A DNA stretch of 64,000 nt from Loktanella sp. M215 (GTDB lineage: Bacteria; Pseudomonadota; Alphaproteobacteria; Rhodobacterales; Rhodobacteraceae), in NCBI RefSeq assembly GCF_021735925.1, contig NZ_WMEA01000001.1:2386001-2450000 (forward strand), in the 5' to 3' direction. The first letter of the stretch is position 1. Every line of letters begins with the position of its first letter. Shown here one piece after another: positions 26,602-35,504 of the stretch. The position numbers and the translations under genes are program-made. The notes under the pieces are model-generated. The model was not told the DNA's origin. It made no database searches and saw only the letters and a list, made by a program, of their open reading frames with translations.

Positions 26602-26778
26602 CGGTGTCTCCGTCCTTGTCAGGGTGATGGGCGATGTGGTGCGCGCGGTCAATAGATGCGCGTTTTTAGCCGAAAAGCTTATGGATTTCAGGGGTGGACC
26701 TTCGATCCGGATTAACGCGGCTGTGCCATGATCGCAGCATCAGATCGCACCCCGGTCCCATCCTGAAAGGTTCGCCCC

Positions 26779-27006
26779 ATGCCCCGCGTCACCCGCCTTG
26801 CCCTTGTCGCATGTCTGTCGCTGTCAGGTGCAGCACACGCCGACCCCGCCCGGACAGAGGGTCCTGCCGCGACGCTGCCGCAGGTGCTGCGGGTCTTGAA
26901 GGCAGCGCCGCAGGCTGCGGGCGGCTGTTCCCAGCCCTTGCACCGCGCACCGTTGCTTTGCCGCGCGGACGTGGAGTCGACACAGGTGGCGTCATCGCGG
27001 CTGTGA
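26779..27006 (+). CDS. small putative secreted protein
   Basis: A 75-residue ORF with a good Sec signal peptide (MPRVTRLALVACLSLSGAAHA, cleavage expected after AHA) and a short Ala/Pro-rich mature part with two cysteines (GGCSQPLHRAPLLCRAD). AAAGG lies 11 nt before the ATG. No family is recognised. It could equally be a chance ORF in GC-rich sequence; the signal peptide and ribosome-binding site are the only support. Confidence 0.4.
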   Translation: MPRVTRLALVACLSLSGAAHADPARTEGPAATLPQVLRVLKAAPQAAGGCSQPLHRAPLLCRADVESTQVASSRL

Positions 27007-27023
27007 CCCGCAAGGTCGGGCGC

Positions 27024-27923
27024 TCAGGCGTTCCAGACCACCAAACCGGCAGCCGTGACGTCGTAGCCGCCGCATGATGCGGCGCGCGCATGAAAGGTAT
27101 CGGACCGCCAGAAGGCCAGTAGCGTCTGGAACGGCGGATCGAACCAAGCCTTGCGGTCGACCAGCAGCGCAAAGCGTTCGTCGATGACCGGGCTGAAATC
27201 CAGCCCATAGCTGCTGGCGGCGGCCTGCAGGCCAAAGGCCACATCGGCGTCGCCCCGACGCACGGCCTCGACGGCGTCATCCTCGGTCCGTGCCACGTCC
27301 GTCAGGGTCAGCTGCGACATATCCAGCCCCTGCCGTTCGGCCAGTTCCGCAAACAGCGTGTCCGTCCCCGATCCCGGCTGGCGCGGTACGAGGCGCATTC
27401 CGGTCAGATCTGCTAGGGATGCGGGGCGCTTACTGTCCGGCCGAAAGACCAGCCCGCGCTGCCTGACGGCAAAGGACACCAGAACGGCGTTCCTGTCGGC
27501 GGCCCGCGTCAGCACCGCCGGCACGTTCCAGTCGCCGGTCCGCGCATCCCGGATATGCAGGCCCGCCGCGATGCCTTCGCCGCGCACGAACCGGTCCAGC
27601 CCATCGCTTGACCCGTCGTAGAACGTGGCCAGACCGCAGCCGGACTGGCGGATCGCCCAGTCGAGCAGCGGGTCGTGACTGCCCAGCACGATGGGCGGCA
27701 GCGCAGTCTGCGTCAGGGCAGGCTCGGCGCTGCCGCCGGATTTTGCCCGTTCGATCCAGTCGCGGATTTCGGCTGCGGGGAACAGCAGCTTGCCCGTCGC
27801 CCGCGAACACGGCACGGCGCCGGATGCGGCCAGATCATAGACCTTGCGGTCCTTGAGCCGCAGCAGGGCAGCCAGTTCCTTGACCGTCAGATAGGCGGGA
27901 TCGGTGGGCGGGGTTTCGGGCAT
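27024..27923 (-). CDS. HTH/periplasmic-binding-like transcriptional regulator
   Basis: A 299-residue cytoplasmic regulator. Residues about 10-60 form an excisionase-type HTH (LTVKELAALLRLKDRKVYDL, then KLLFPAAEIRDWIE). The rest is a PBP-like ligand domain (PIVLGSHDPLLDWAIRQSGCGLATFYDG, RLVPRQPGSGTDTLFAELA, DVAFGLQAAASSYGLDF). This combination commonly sits next to molybdate or tungstate ABC genes and is thought to sense the oxyanion. It ends the tup operon (49 nt after tupA); the start at 27923 avoids overlap with tupA's coding end. Confidence 0.85.
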   Translation of the reverse strand: MPETPPTDPAYLTVKELAALLRLKDRKVYDLAASGAVPCSRATGKLLFPAAEIRDWIERAKSGGSAEPALTQTALPPIVLGSHDPLLDWAIRQSGCGLATFYDGSSDGLDRFVRGEGIAAGLHIRDARTGDWNVPAVLTRAADRNAVLVSFAVRQRGLVFRPDSKRPASLADLTGMRLVPRQPGSGTDTLFAELAERQGLDMSQLTLTDVARTEDDAVEAVRRGDADVAFGLQAAASSYGLDFSPVIDERFALLVDRKAWFDPPFQTLLAFWRSDTFHARAASCGGYDVTAAGLVVWNA

Positions 27924-27972
27924 CGTGTCCTTGGCGTCGGTGCGGCGCAGACCGGCCGCACCGACAGACCTA

Positions 27973-28791
27973 TCAGTTCTTGGGGGCGTTCGGAAAGAAA
28001 AGCTGCTGGCCGTCGATCCGGTAGTCGGCGATCGCGGTCTGGCCTGCGTCCGACAGCAACCAGTCGGCAAAGGTCTGCGCGGCCGTGACCTTGACGGAAG
28101 GGCATTTCGCCGGGTTGATCGGGATCACGCCGTACTGGTTGAACATGTCCTCATCGCCCTGCACGTCGATTGCGTAATCCTGCTTGTTCTCGAAGCTGAT
28201 CCATGTGGCGCGGTCGGTCAGGACGTAAGCCCCCATGCCGATGCCCGCGTTCAGCGTGGCGCCCATGCCGGACCCGGTCTCGCGGTACCATTCACCGGAC
28301 GCGGCCTTCGGATCGATGGCGGCATCGGCCCAAAGCTGCATTTCCTTCTTGTAGGTGCCTGAATCGTCGCCGCGCGACGCAAACATGGCCCCCTTGGCCG
28401 CGATCTGCGACAGGGCGGCCTCTGCGTCCTCCATCCCCTTGATGCCGGCGGGATCGCTGGCGGGGCCGACGATGACGAAGTCATTGTACATCAAATCCGT
28501 CCGTGTCGTGCCAAAGCCCGCCGCGACAAAGGCCTCTTCGTCCGGCTTGGCGTGGACCAGCAGCAGGTCGCCGTCGCAGTTCTCGGCGTTGGTGATCGCC
28601 TGACCCGTGCCGACGGCCACGACATTGACCTGAATGCCGGAGTCCTTTTGAAACAGCGGCAGCAGATAGTCGTAAAGGCCGGAATTGGCCGTCGACGTGG
28701 TGGACTGGACGATGATGGACTGGTCCTGCGCCAGCGCCGCACCGGCGAAGGTCAGCGCGATGGCGGTGGCAGCGAATGTCTTGCGTAACAT
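27973..28791 (-). CDS. tupA: tungstate ABC transporter substrate-binding protein
   Basis: A 272-residue periplasmic protein with a Sec signal (MLRKTFAATAIALTFAGAALAQ). VQSTTSTANSGLYDYLLP is the TTTS-type oxyanion-binding start typical of TupA, and SRGDDSGTYKKEMQLW and GSGMGATLNAG are further ligand-loop motifs. It delivers tungstate, or possibly molybdate, to the TupB/TupC transporter. The ATG at 28791 has AAGGAAAG 7 nt upstream; longer frames upstream are not protein-like. Cys at positions around 80 and 240 may form a disulfide. Confidence 0.9.
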   Translation of the reverse strand: MLRKTFAATAIALTFAGAALAQDQSIIVQSTTSTANSGLYDYLLPLFQKDSGIQVNVVAVGTGQAITNAENCDGDLLLVHAKPDEEAFVAAGFGTTRTDLMYNDFVIVGPASDPAGIKGMEDAEAALSQIAAKGAMFASRGDDSGTYKKEMQLWADAAIDPKAASGEWYRETGSGMGATLNAGIGMGAYVLTDRATWISFENKQDYAIDVQGDEDMFNQYGVIPINPAKCPSVKVTAAQTFADWLLSDAGQTAIADYRIDGQQLFFPNAPKN

Positions 28792-28810
28792 GAGGGTCTT
28801 TCCTTGGTGG

Positions 28811-29566
28811 TCAGATGACGATCTTGCCGTCGAGGTAATCCCGCGCCGCACGGCTGCGCGGCGCGGGAAAGAAGTCGTTGGCCGCGGCATGCTCTGCCAC
28901 GCGGCCTCCGTGCAGGAACACGACGTCATCGGCCATCCGCCGCGCCTGTCCCCGGTCGTGGGTCACGAAGATGATCCTGACGCCGCGCGCGCAGGCCTGC
29001 TGCACGATCCGCTCGATCATCAGGACCGATGCGGGATCGAGGCTGGCCGTGGGCTCGTCGAGGAACAGCACCTCCGGGTCGGTGGCCAGCGCCCGGGCCA
29101 GCGCCAGCCGCTGCGCCTCGCCGCCTGACAGCAGGCGGGCCGGTTGCTGCGCCTTGTGCGCCAGCCCGACGTGATCGAGGATCGCCGTGGCGCGGCTGCG
29201 GTCCTTGCCCCGCGCCTTCAGCACGAAATCAAGGTTGCCTGCGACCGACCGGCGCAGCAGCACCGGTTTCTGAAATACCAGCGCCTGCCGGGATCTGACC
29301 GCATCTGGGTCTTGGCCGTGCCATTCGATCCGGCCCGCGGTGGGGTGTGCAAGGCCGTGCAGCAGCTTGAGCAGTAGGGTCTTGCCGGCGCCGTTCGCCC
29401 CCATGATGACGGTGCAACCGGTCGGCCCGAGGTCCAGATCCAGCCCGTCCAGCACCGCCGTGTCGCCGAACCGGAGGCACAGGTCGCGCACCCGCAGCGG
29501 CAACAGGGTGACGGGCGGTGACGCCGTGCGGGCGTGCTGGCCGGTTATGGCGATTGCGTCAGACAT
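28811..29566 (-). CDS. tupC: tungstate ABC transporter ATP-binding protein
   Basis: A 251-residue ABC ATPase energising the tup transporter on the inner face of the membrane. Motifs are Walker A MGANGAGKTLLLK, the Q-loop in LVFQKPVLLRRSV, signature LLSGGEAQRLALARA, Walker B EVLFLDEPTASLDP and the switch FVTHDRGQARR. It overlaps the permease gene by 8 nt and precedes tupA by 19 nt, so the order is tupB-tupC-tupA-regulator. Confidence 0.9.
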   Translation of the reverse strand: MSDAIAITGQHARTASPPVTLLPLRVRDLCLRFGDTAVLDGLDLDLGPTGCTVIMGANGAGKTLLLKLLHGLAHPTAGRIEWHGQDPDAVRSRQALVFQKPVLLRRSVAGNLDFVLKARGKDRSRATAILDHVGLAHKAQQPARLLSGGEAQRLALARALATDPEVLFLDEPTASLDPASVLMIERIVQQACARGVRIIFVTHDRGQARRMADDVVFLHGGRVAEHAAANDFFPAPRSRAARDYLDGKIVI

Positions 29567-30266
29567 GGGCGTGACGGGCTGCGGTCAGGCGCACGGACTG
29601 CACGGCGGCATTCACGCCCAGTGCGATGACCAGAAGGATGAGGCCAAGCGCGAGGGCGAGGGCCAGATCGCCCTTCGATGTCTCTAGCGCGATGGCGGTG
29701 GTCATGACGCGTGTCAGATGATCGATATTGCCGCCCACGATGATGACGGCCCCGACCTCTGCCACGGCGCGCCCGAAGCCTGCGAGGCCCACCGTCAGCA
29801 GCGGATACCGTCCGTCCCAAAGCAGCGCCAGCACCGTCTGCACCCGCGTCAGGCACAGGGATCGGAACTGTTCGGCATATTCGGTGTGCAGACCCTCTAG
29901 TACCTGACGGGACAGGGCGGCGATGATCGGCGTGATCAGGATGGTCTGCGCGATGATCATGGCGGTGGGCGTATAAAGCAGCCCCAGAAACCCCAGCGGT
30001 CCGGAACGCGACAACTGCAGATAGACCAGCAGACCCACCACGACGGGCGGCAGTCCCATCAGCGCGTTCATGACGATCAGCACCGCGCTGCGCCCGCGAA
30101 ACCGGGCGATGGCCACCAGCGCCCCCACGGGCAGCCCGATCAGGCAGGCAAGGGCGGTGGCCGTCAGGCTGACGCGCAGTGACAACAACACGATGTGCAA
30201 AAGATCACCGTCACCGGACAGCACCAGTGCAATCGCAAGACTGAAGGCTTCGCTGATGTTGTGCAA
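29559..30266 (-). CDS. tupB: tungstate ABC transporter permease
   Basis: A 235-residue inner-membrane permease with about five or six membrane segments (LHIVLLSLRVSLTATALACLI, LIVMNALMGLPPVVVGLLV, MIIAQTILITPIIAALS, LILLVIALGVNAAVQS). The EAA loop that docks to TupC is in GFGRAVAEVGAVIIVGGNI. I chose the TTG at 30266, preceded by AGAGGGA; it gives LHNISEAFSLAIALVLSGDG, matching TupB-type N-termini. A longer frame to 30332 also begins at a TTG but runs through a hairpin in the leader. Confidence 0.88.
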   Translation of the reverse strand: MHNISEAFSLAIALVLSGDGDLLHIVLLSLRVSLTATALACLIGLPVGALVAIARFRGRSAVLIVMNALMGLPPVVVGLLVYLQLSRSGPLGFLGLLYTPTAMIIAQTILITPIIAALSRQVLEGLHTEYAEQFRSLCLTRVQTVLALLWDGRYPLLTVGLAGFGRAVAEVGAVIIVGGNIDHLTRVMTTAIALETSKGDLALALALGLILLVIALGVNAAVQSVRLTAARHAHV

Positions 30267-30583
30267 GATTTCCCTCTGACTGCAAAATTTATGCCGCGTT
30301 GCATCTTTTTCATCCTGCGGGATGAAATGCAAGGTAGGCGCTGTGCGCGATATTCCGCGACCCCGGCGCCGGTCCCTGTCACGTCTGCACGTATAGCGGC
30401 AACGCGGGACGGGTCACGCGGACCTGCCGTTTCGGCTCGGACACCTGTTTCTGCGGGCAAACCGGAAACCCGTTCCAACTTAATCTGCGGCAGAGGTGAT
30501 TTTTGCGCAGCACACGCTTGACGGGGCTGGGGGGCTTGCATAGAAGCGCGACACGTTCGGTGCAGACGCTGAACGGGTCAAGG
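30267..30583. other. tup operon leader region, no gene
   Basis: These 317 bases between tupB and the first tRNA-Asp hold the tup promoter/leader (the hairpin at 30299-30332 and the AGAGGGA ribosome-binding site). No protein-like frame is seen; frames on either strand here lack a recognisable family. Confidence 0.6.
30299..30332 (-). promoter_or_regulatory. inverted-repeat leader element of the tup operon
   Basis: Two nested inverted repeats: TTGCAT...ATGCAA on the outside and TTCATCC-TGCG-GGATGAA inside, giving a hairpin of about 13 bp with a small bulge, 33 nt upstream of the tupB start. It could be an operator for the HTH/PBP-like regulator encoded at the operon end, or an RNA control element. 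No known riboswitch consensus was recognised. Confidence 0.45.
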
Positions 30584-30660
30584 GCGGTTGTAGCTCAGTT
30601 GGTTAGAGTACCGGCCTGTCACGCCGGGGGTCGCGGGTTCGAGCCCCGTCAACCGCGCCA
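30584..30660 (+). tRNA. tRNA-Asp (GTC), copy 1
   Basis: Cloverleaf with acceptor GCGGTTG/CAACCGC, D-arm GCTCAGTTGGTTAGAGT, anticodon loop CTGTCAC (anticodon GTC) on stem CCGGC/GCCGG, T-arm GCGGGTTCGAGCCCCGT and encoded CCA. Identical to copy 2, 36 nt downstream. Confidence 0.96.
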
Positions 30661-30696
30661 TTGACCCCGTAAATGTCTGAATCGTCGTTGAAACGC

Positions 30697-30773
30697 GCGG
30701 TTGTAGCTCAGTTGGTTAGAGTACCGGCCTGTCACGCCGGGGGTCGCGGGTTCGAGCCCCGTCAACCGCGCCA
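30697..30773 (+). tRNA. tRNA-Asp (GTC), copy 2
   Basis: Base-for-base identical to the tRNA-Asp at 30584-30660, including the encoded CCA. The tandem pair is probably one transcription unit and a recent duplication or gene-converted pair. Confidence 0.96.
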
Positions 30774-30819
30774 TTTCACCTTTTCGGTCAGACCTAACCG
30801 GGTAAGCCGATCTGTTGGT

Positions 30820-30890
30820 GAAACATCGAAATGGGGGCCAGCCCCCGCCCGCTATGCGGACTCCCCCGAAGTATTTTTGACCAGAAGAAC
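30820..30890 (+). repeat. interspersed repeat, copy A
   Basis: GAAACATCG is followed by the dyad GGGGGCCAGCCCCCGC, then GCGGACTCCCCCGAAGTATT and a tail ending GACCAGAAGAAC. The same unit recurs at 31380-31451 and, inverted, at 52543-52590. This type of short GC-rich unit is common between genes in Rhodobacteraceae genomes. Confidence 0.75.
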
Positions 30891-30921
30891 GGGGGACCGT
30901 GTGAACAGGACCCTTATCTTT

Positions 30922-31245
30922 TCAATATTCCTGTCCGAGGGCCACGCCGCCGATCAGGACACATGCGTCAATCATAAGCACGATTTCGATCAGGGTCAGC
31001 ACGCATGTCGTGGCGGCCGCGACCAGCAGCCCCATCACGACCCAGTGGAAGGCCGCGCAGCTGAAGACCGCCATGACCAAGCGCTCTGTCCGGGTGACGA
31101 GGCCAAGATCGGCGATCTGGTCGGTGATCATCTGGCGGCCGCCGGCAAGTTCGGCGAGGTGCAACCGGTAGAGCACGCGGGTCATCGGGACCCATACCCG
31201 TGGATCTATTGTCGTATGCGCTGTGCTGCTGGCGGATCGGGTCAC
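30922..31245 (-). CDS. small hypothetical membrane protein
   Basis: A 107-residue protein with two adjacent hydrophobic segments (VMAVFSCAAFHWVVMGLLVAA and LTLIEIVLMIDACVLIGGVAL) after a charged N-terminal half (TRVLYRLHLAELAGG). It starts at a GTG with a near-perfect AGGAGG 9 nt upstream, which makes it more convincing than other short ORFs. It lies between two copies of the interspersed repeat. No family or function is recognised. Confidence 0.6.
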   Translation of the reverse strand: MTRSASSTAHTTIDPRVWVPMTRVLYRLHLAELAGGRQMITDQIADLGLVTRTERLVMAVFSCAAFHWVVMGLLVAAATTCVLTLIEIVLMIDACVLIGGVALGQEY

Positions 31246-31379
31246 TCAGGACATCCTCCTGTCAATGCGGGACAGGGTGTCGGCGGTGGCCGGGACGTTC
31301 AAGGGTGTGAACGTCAACGCGAGGGCGCGATGACGTTTGATGGATGACGTTCAACAGTGCGGCGTGCCTATTTGGCGGC

Positions 31380-31451
31380 GAAACATCGGCGGGGGGCCAG
31401 CCCTCCGTCCGCGGTGCGGACTCCCCCCGAAGTATTTGGAACCAGAAGAAG
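31380..31451 (+). repeat. interspersed repeat, copy B
   Basis: Second copy of the repeat seen at 30820: GAAACATCG, then GGGGGCCAGCC, GCGGACTCCCCCCGAAGTAT and a tail AACCAGAAGAAG. It differs from copy A by a few substitutions and one extra C. It lies downstream of the M20 peptidase stop. Confidence 0.75.
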
Positions 31452-31490
31452 AGACCCGCGGTGCAAATCCGGACAGCGCCGTGCCTTTGG

Positions 31491-32873
31491 TCAGGCCGTC
31501 ATGGCGTGCAAAATCCTCGCCCAGCTGCGCGTGCCCTTGTGGAACGACGACAGGTCGTATTTTTCGTTGGGCGAATGGATCTGGTCGTCGTCCTTGCCGA
31601 AGCCGATCAGCATCGCGTCCATGTCGAGGTATTGCTTGAAGTAGGCAGCGATCGGGATCGAGCCGCCGCAGCCGACGTAGGCCGCCGCTTGCGGCCATTC
31701 GTCGGACAGCGCGTGCCGCGCCTGAGCGAAGGCGGGGTGTGTCGTGCTCATCTGGCCCGCGGCAGAGGCGCCGTGGCTGTGGAATTCCACCCGGCAGTCA
31801 GCGGGAATCATATCTGTCACCATCTTGCGAAAGCTTTCGCGGATGGCGTGGGGATCCTGCTGGCCCACGAGGCGGAAGCTGATCTTGGCGCGTGCCTCTG
31901 CCGGCAGGACGGTCTTGAAGCCGTCGCCGGTGTAGCCTGCCGTCATGCCGTTCACCTCGCAGGTGGGGCGGGACCAGATCATTTCGAGCGGACGGCGGCC
32001 CTGTTCGCCGGCGGGCAGTTTCAGGCCGACCTCGCCCAGGAAGGCCTCTGCGTCGAACTTCAGGTCGTCCCAGCTGGCGGCCAGCTCGTTCGACAGTTCA
32101 GGCACCCCGTCGTAGAACCCCGGGACGGTGATGCGGCCGGTGTCGTCGTGCAGCCCGGCGATCACCTTGGCCAGGACGCGGGCCGGATTCATCGCGATAC
32201 CGCCGTACATGCCAGAATGCAGGTCCTTGGACGGGCCGTGGATCGTCACCTCCTCGCCCAGAAGGCCACGCAGCTGGGTGATGATCGCGGGCGTGCTGTC
32301 GCCATACATGCCGGTGTCGCAGATCAGCGCGATGTCGGCGGTCAGGATGTCGGCGTTGTCCTGCAGGAAGGGGATCAGCGACGGCGAACCCGATTCCTCC
32401 TCGCCCTCGCAGAAGATCGTGATGTTGGCCGGCAGGGTGCCGTGGACGGCCTTCCAGGCGCGGCAGGCCTCAAGGAACGTCATCAGCTGGCCCTTGTCGT
32501 CGGAGGCGCCGCGGCCGCGGATGACGCGGCCCTTGGGCGTATCTTCCACCTGCGGATCGAAGGGGTCGCGGTCCCACAGGTTCAGCGGATCGACGGGCTG
32601 CACGTCGTAGTGGCCATAAAACAGCACCTTGGGGCCGTCCCCGCCCGAGTGGGCGACGACCATCGGGTGGCCCGGCGTAGCATGCTTTTTCGCATCGAAT
32701 CCCATCGATTGCAGGTCGGCCACCAGCCAATCGGCGGCGCGGTCGCAGTCGGCCTTGTAGGCGCGGTCGGTCGAGATCGACGGGATGCGCAACAGGTCCA
32801 GCAGGCGGTCGGTTGCCGCGTCGAGGTCGGTGTCGATCTTGTCCAGCACGGGGTCGAGGATGGTGTCGGTCAT
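31491..32873 (-). CDS. M20 family dipeptidase
   Basis: A 460-residue cytoplasmic metallopeptidase of the M20 (PepV/carnosinase-like) family, expected to cleave dipeptides with two zinc ions. Metal-binding and catalytic residues sit in LFYGHYDVQPVDP (His, Asp), GRGASDDKGQ (bridging Asp), CEGEEESGSP (catalytic Glu pair) and ALICDTGM. A dimerisation domain with TVTIHGPSKDLHSGMYGG-like sequence is present. Start at ATG 32873; the frame further upstream is not conserved. It is a stand-alone gene. Confidence 0.9.
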   Translation of the reverse strand: MTDTILDPVLDKIDTDLDAATDRLLDLLRIPSISTDRAYKADCDRAADWLVADLQSMGFDAKKHATPGHPMVVAHSGGDGPKVLFYGHYDVQPVDPLNLWDRDPFDPQVEDTPKGRVIRGRGASDDKGQLMTFLEACRAWKAVHGTLPANITIFCEGEEESGSPSLIPFLQDNADILTADIALICDTGMYGDSTPAIITQLRGLLGEEVTIHGPSKDLHSGMYGGIAMNPARVLAKVIAGLHDDTGRITVPGFYDGVPELSNELAASWDDLKFDAEAFLGEVGLKLPAGEQGRRPLEMIWSRPTCEVNGMTAGYTGDGFKTVLPAEARAKISFRLVGQQDPHAIRESFRKMVTDMIPADCRVEFHSHGASAAGQMSTTHPAFAQARHALSDEWPQAAAYVGCGGSIPIAAYFKQYLDMDAMLIGFGKDDDQIHSPNEKYDLSSFHKGTRSWARILHAMTA

Positions 32874-32932
32874 GGGGCAGGGCCTTGGGATTGGAAGAAT
32901 TGCCGCAAGGCTCTGCCCCTTTCGGGTCAAGG

Positions 32933-33550
32933 TCAAGCGGCCGGAAAGACGCCGATGATCTGGCCGCTGTGGGCCGCATTCTCAACCTCGTCGATCAGAG
33001 CCACGGCGTAATCTTCGGCAGAGATCTCGCCCGGGCCACCGGGGACGGTGCGGTCGCTGATGCGGTAAGCACCGGTGCGCGGCCCCGGCTGGATCATGAA
33101 GGGCGGTGTGACGAAGGTGAGGTTCAGCGCTGACGGCGCGAGGAACCTGTCATAGGCGCGGCGCATGGCCTTCGCCTCGTCCGCGTAGGCGTCGGGCAAC
33201 GTGTCGGCGACGGGTGTGCCATCGGGCAGATTCAGCGATCCCGCACCGCCGACCATGATCAGGCGGGTATCGCCCAGGCCGTCGACCAGCGCCTGCGCAT
33301 AGGCGTTGGTTTCTGCATAGGGGTCGTCGGTCTTGCGGGCCGATGCGGTGGCGATGACGACGTCCTGTCCCGCGACGGCCTTCTGCAGCGCCGGGATGTC
33401 ATGCAGGTCGAGGGCCAGCGGCGCGACGTTGTCCGACGCGGGCGCTGTGCCGCTGCGGGATGCGGCGGTGACGTGGTGGCCGCGGGATGCGGCCTCTGCC
33501 GTGATGCGGCTGCCGATCATGCCGGTGGCGCCGAGGATGAGGATTTGCAT
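32933..33550 (-). CDS. NmrA-like NAD(P)-binding protein
   Basis: A 205-residue atypical short-chain dehydrogenase. [16 protein letters not shown] supplies the dinucleotide-binding GxxGxx[11 protein letters not shown] and [15 protein letters not shown] are typical of the NmrA/SDR_a5 NAD(P)H-binding group, which lacks the usual YxxxK pair. It is transcribed divergently from an HxlR-type regulator (106-nt gap), a common arrangement in which the regulator controls the oxidoreductase in response to electrophiles or redox signals; that link is inferred. Confidence 0.88.
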   Translation of the reverse strand: MQILILGATGMIGSRITAEAASRGHHVTAASRSGTAPASDNVAPLALDLHDIPALQKAVAGQDVVIATASARKTDDPYAETNAYAQALVDGLGDTRLIMVGGAGSLNLPDGTPVADTLPDAYADEAKAMRRAYDRFLAPSALNLTFVTPPFMIQPGPRTGAYRISDRTVPGGPGEISAEDYAVALIDEVENAAHSGQIIGVFPAA

Positions 33551-33656
33551 GGGATGTCTCCGTCTTGTGCTTACTGATAGGAAGCAGGTATTGAAATGCC
33601 AGCATCGGCGAAAGACGCACGCCGCGTGCATATGGTTACACCGAAGGAAGTACCTC

Positions 33657-34016
33657 ATGCCTGCACGGACCAATGCGCCCCATGCCTGCCCGATCCGCGA
33701 TGTGCTGGACCGGGTGGGCGATGCGTGGTCGGTGCTGGTGCTGACGGAACTGGCGCAGGGGCCGTGCCGGTTCAACGCGCTGGGACGGGTCGTTGCGGGG
33801 ATCAGCCCGCGCATGCTGGCGGTGACGTTGCGGCATCTGGAGCGCGACGGTCTGGTGACGCGCACGGTGCTGGACACCAAGCCGCCGCAGGTCGAATACA
33901 CGATCACCGCGCGGGGCACGTCGCTGCATGCGGCACTGGGCGGGCTGGTCGACTGGGCGGCCCGGCATCAGGTCGCCATCAACGAAAGCAGGCAAGTTTT
34001 TGATACGAAGGTCTGA
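33657..34016 (+). CDS. HxlR-type transcriptional regulator
   Basis: A 119-residue winged-helix regulator of the HxlR/MarR-like group. [19 protein letters not shown] is the family start with its sensing cysteine, [20 protein letters not shown] the recognition region and [16 protein letters not shown] the wing. Members sense aldehydes, quinones or redox stress through this cysteine. The gene diverges from the NmrA-like gene, and the ATG at 33657 follows GAAGGAAG. Confidence 0.9.
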   Translation: MPARTNAPHACPIRDVLDRVGDAWSVLVLTELAQGPCRFNALGRVVAGISPRMLAVTLRHLERDGLVTRTVLDTKPPQVEYTITARGTSLHAALGGLVDWAARHQVAINESRQVFDTKV

Positions 34017-34057
34017 TGAACCCATCGACTAAAGTCAGGCGACATCTGGTCGCGTGT

Positions 34058-34074
34058 TGATCCAATGGGGATCA
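34058..34074. promoter_or_regulatory. inverted repeat upstream of hemA
   Basis: TGATCC-AATGG-GGATCA is a perfect 6-bp inverted repeat with a 5-bp spacer, about 79 nt before the hemA GTG. It does not fit the FNR box (TTGAT-N4-ATCAA). It may be an operator for oxygen or heme control, but no regulator is identified. Confidence 0.3.
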
Positions 34075-34152
34075 CCCTATATGCATGCTGAAATCAAGAT
34101 ACGTCCCCGCCTGCTGGTTGCCGAACGTGTCGCGTATTCGAAAGGACAACCG

Positions 34153-35376
34153 GTGAATTACGACGCAGCCTTGGGCACAGCCATCCAACGTTTGCATGAC
34201 GAGGGGCGCTATCGCACCTTCATCGACATCGAACGCACCCGCGGTCAGTTTCCCCATGCGGTCTGGAACCGGCCCGACGGGTCCAAGTCTCCGGTCACCG
34301 TCTGGTGCGGCAATGACTACCTCGGGATGGGGCAGCATCCGGTGGTGCTGGCTGCCATGCACGAGGCGCTGGATGCCACCGGTGCAGGCTCCGGCGGCAC
34401 GCGCAACATTTCCGGCACCACCGTTTATCACAAGCGGCTGGAGGCGGAACTCGCTGACCTGCACCACAAGGAAGCGGCGCTGCTGTTCACCTCCGCCTAC
34501 ATCGCCAACGACGCGACGCTCAGCACGCTGCCGAAGCTGTTTCCGGGGCTGATCATCTATTCCGACGCGCTGAACCATGCAAGCATGATCGAGGGCGTGC
34601 GCCGCAACGGCGGGCAAAAGCGCATCTTCCGCCACAACGACGTGGCCCACCTGCGCGAACTGCTGGCCGCCGACGACCCGGAGGCGCCCAAGCTGATCGC
34701 CTTTGAGTCGATCTATTCGATGGACGGCGACTTCGGCCCCATCGCCGCATTCTGCGATCTGGCCGAGGAATTCGGCGCGCTGACCTATATCGACGAGGTC
34801 CACGCCGTCGGCATGTATGGCCCGCGCGGGGCAGGGGTGGCGGAACGCGACGGCCTGATGGCGCGGATCGACATCATCAACGGCACGCTGGCCAAGGCCT
34901 ACGGCGTGATGGGCGGTTATATCGCTGCGAGTGCGAAGATGTGCGACGCGGTGCGGTCCTATGCGCCGGGGTTCATCTTTACCACGTCGCTGCCGCCGGC
35001 GGTGGCCGCCGGTGCCGCCGCCAGCGTCAAGCATCTGAAGACCGATCAGGCGCTGCGCGACAGCCAGCAGACTCAGGCCAAAATCCTCAAGCTGCGGCTG
35101 AAGGGACTGGGCCTGCCGATCATTGACCACGGCAGTCATATCGTGCCGCTGATGGTGGGCGATCCCAAGCATACCAAGCTGATGTCTGACATGTTGCTGA
35201 CCCAGTTCGGGATCTACGTGCAGCCGATCAACTTTCCTACCGTGCCGCGCGGCACCGAACGGCTGCGGTTCACGCCGTCGCCGGTCCACGGTCCGAAAGA
35301 GATGGACCGTCTTGTCGCGGCACTGGACGATTTGTGGGCACATTGTGCGCTAAATCGCGCCGAAATGGCTGGCTAA
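34153..35376 (+). CDS. hemA: 5-aminolevulinate synthase
   Basis: ALAS condenses glycine and succinyl-CoA to 5-aminolevulinate, the first step of heme (and bacteriochlorophyll) synthesis in alphaproteobacteria. From the GTG at 34153 (AAAGGA 7 nt upstream) the protein is 407 residues, the standard length, starting [23 protein letters not shown]-binding lysine is in [24 protein letters not shown] and [11 protein letters not shown] are further family motifs. The upstream in-frame ATGs (34054, 34081) would add a non-conserved tail, so the GTG is preferred. Confidence 0.95.
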   Translation: MNYDAALGTAIQRLHDEGRYRTFIDIERTRGQFPHAVWNRPDGSKSPVTVWCGNDYLGMGQHPVVLAAMHEALDATGAGSGGTRNISGTTVYHKRLEAELADLHHKEAALLFTSAYIANDATLSTLPKLFPGLIIYSDALNHASMIEGVRRNGGQKRIFRHNDVAHLRELLAADDPEAPKLIAFESIYSMDGDFGPIAAFCDLAEEFGALTYIDEVHAVGMYGPRGAGVAERDGLMARIDIINGTLAKAYGVMGGYIAASAKMCDAVRSYAPGFIFTTSLPPAVAAGAAASVKHLKTDQALRDSQQTQAKILKLRLKGLGLPIIDHGSHIVPLMVGDPKHTKLMSDMLLTQFGIYVQPINFPTVPRGTERLRFTPSPVHGPKEMDRLVAALDDLWAHCALNRAEMAG

Positions 35377-35393
35377 GGTTTCTGCATGTGCAT

Positions 35394-35409
35394 CACACGG
35401 TTCCGTGTG
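35394..35409 (+). terminator. hairpin after hemA
   Basis: CACACGG-TT-CCGTGTG is a perfect 7-bp inverted repeat 18 nt after the hemA stop. The loop is very short and no T-tail follows, so termination is only possible. Confidence 0.35.
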
Positions 35410-35504
35410 CTACCTCCTGATTTAATCAGTTCGTAAAAGGTGATTCGACAAGGTCGGTTGCCTTGGATAGGCTGAATCAGGGGCAGGCACACGGCGGAAC
35501 GACG

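Noticed and set aside
34055..34075. FNR/FnrL box upstream of hemA (TTGAT half-site)
   Set aside because: The spacing between TTGAT and ATCA is 9 bp instead of 4, so it does not fit the consensus.
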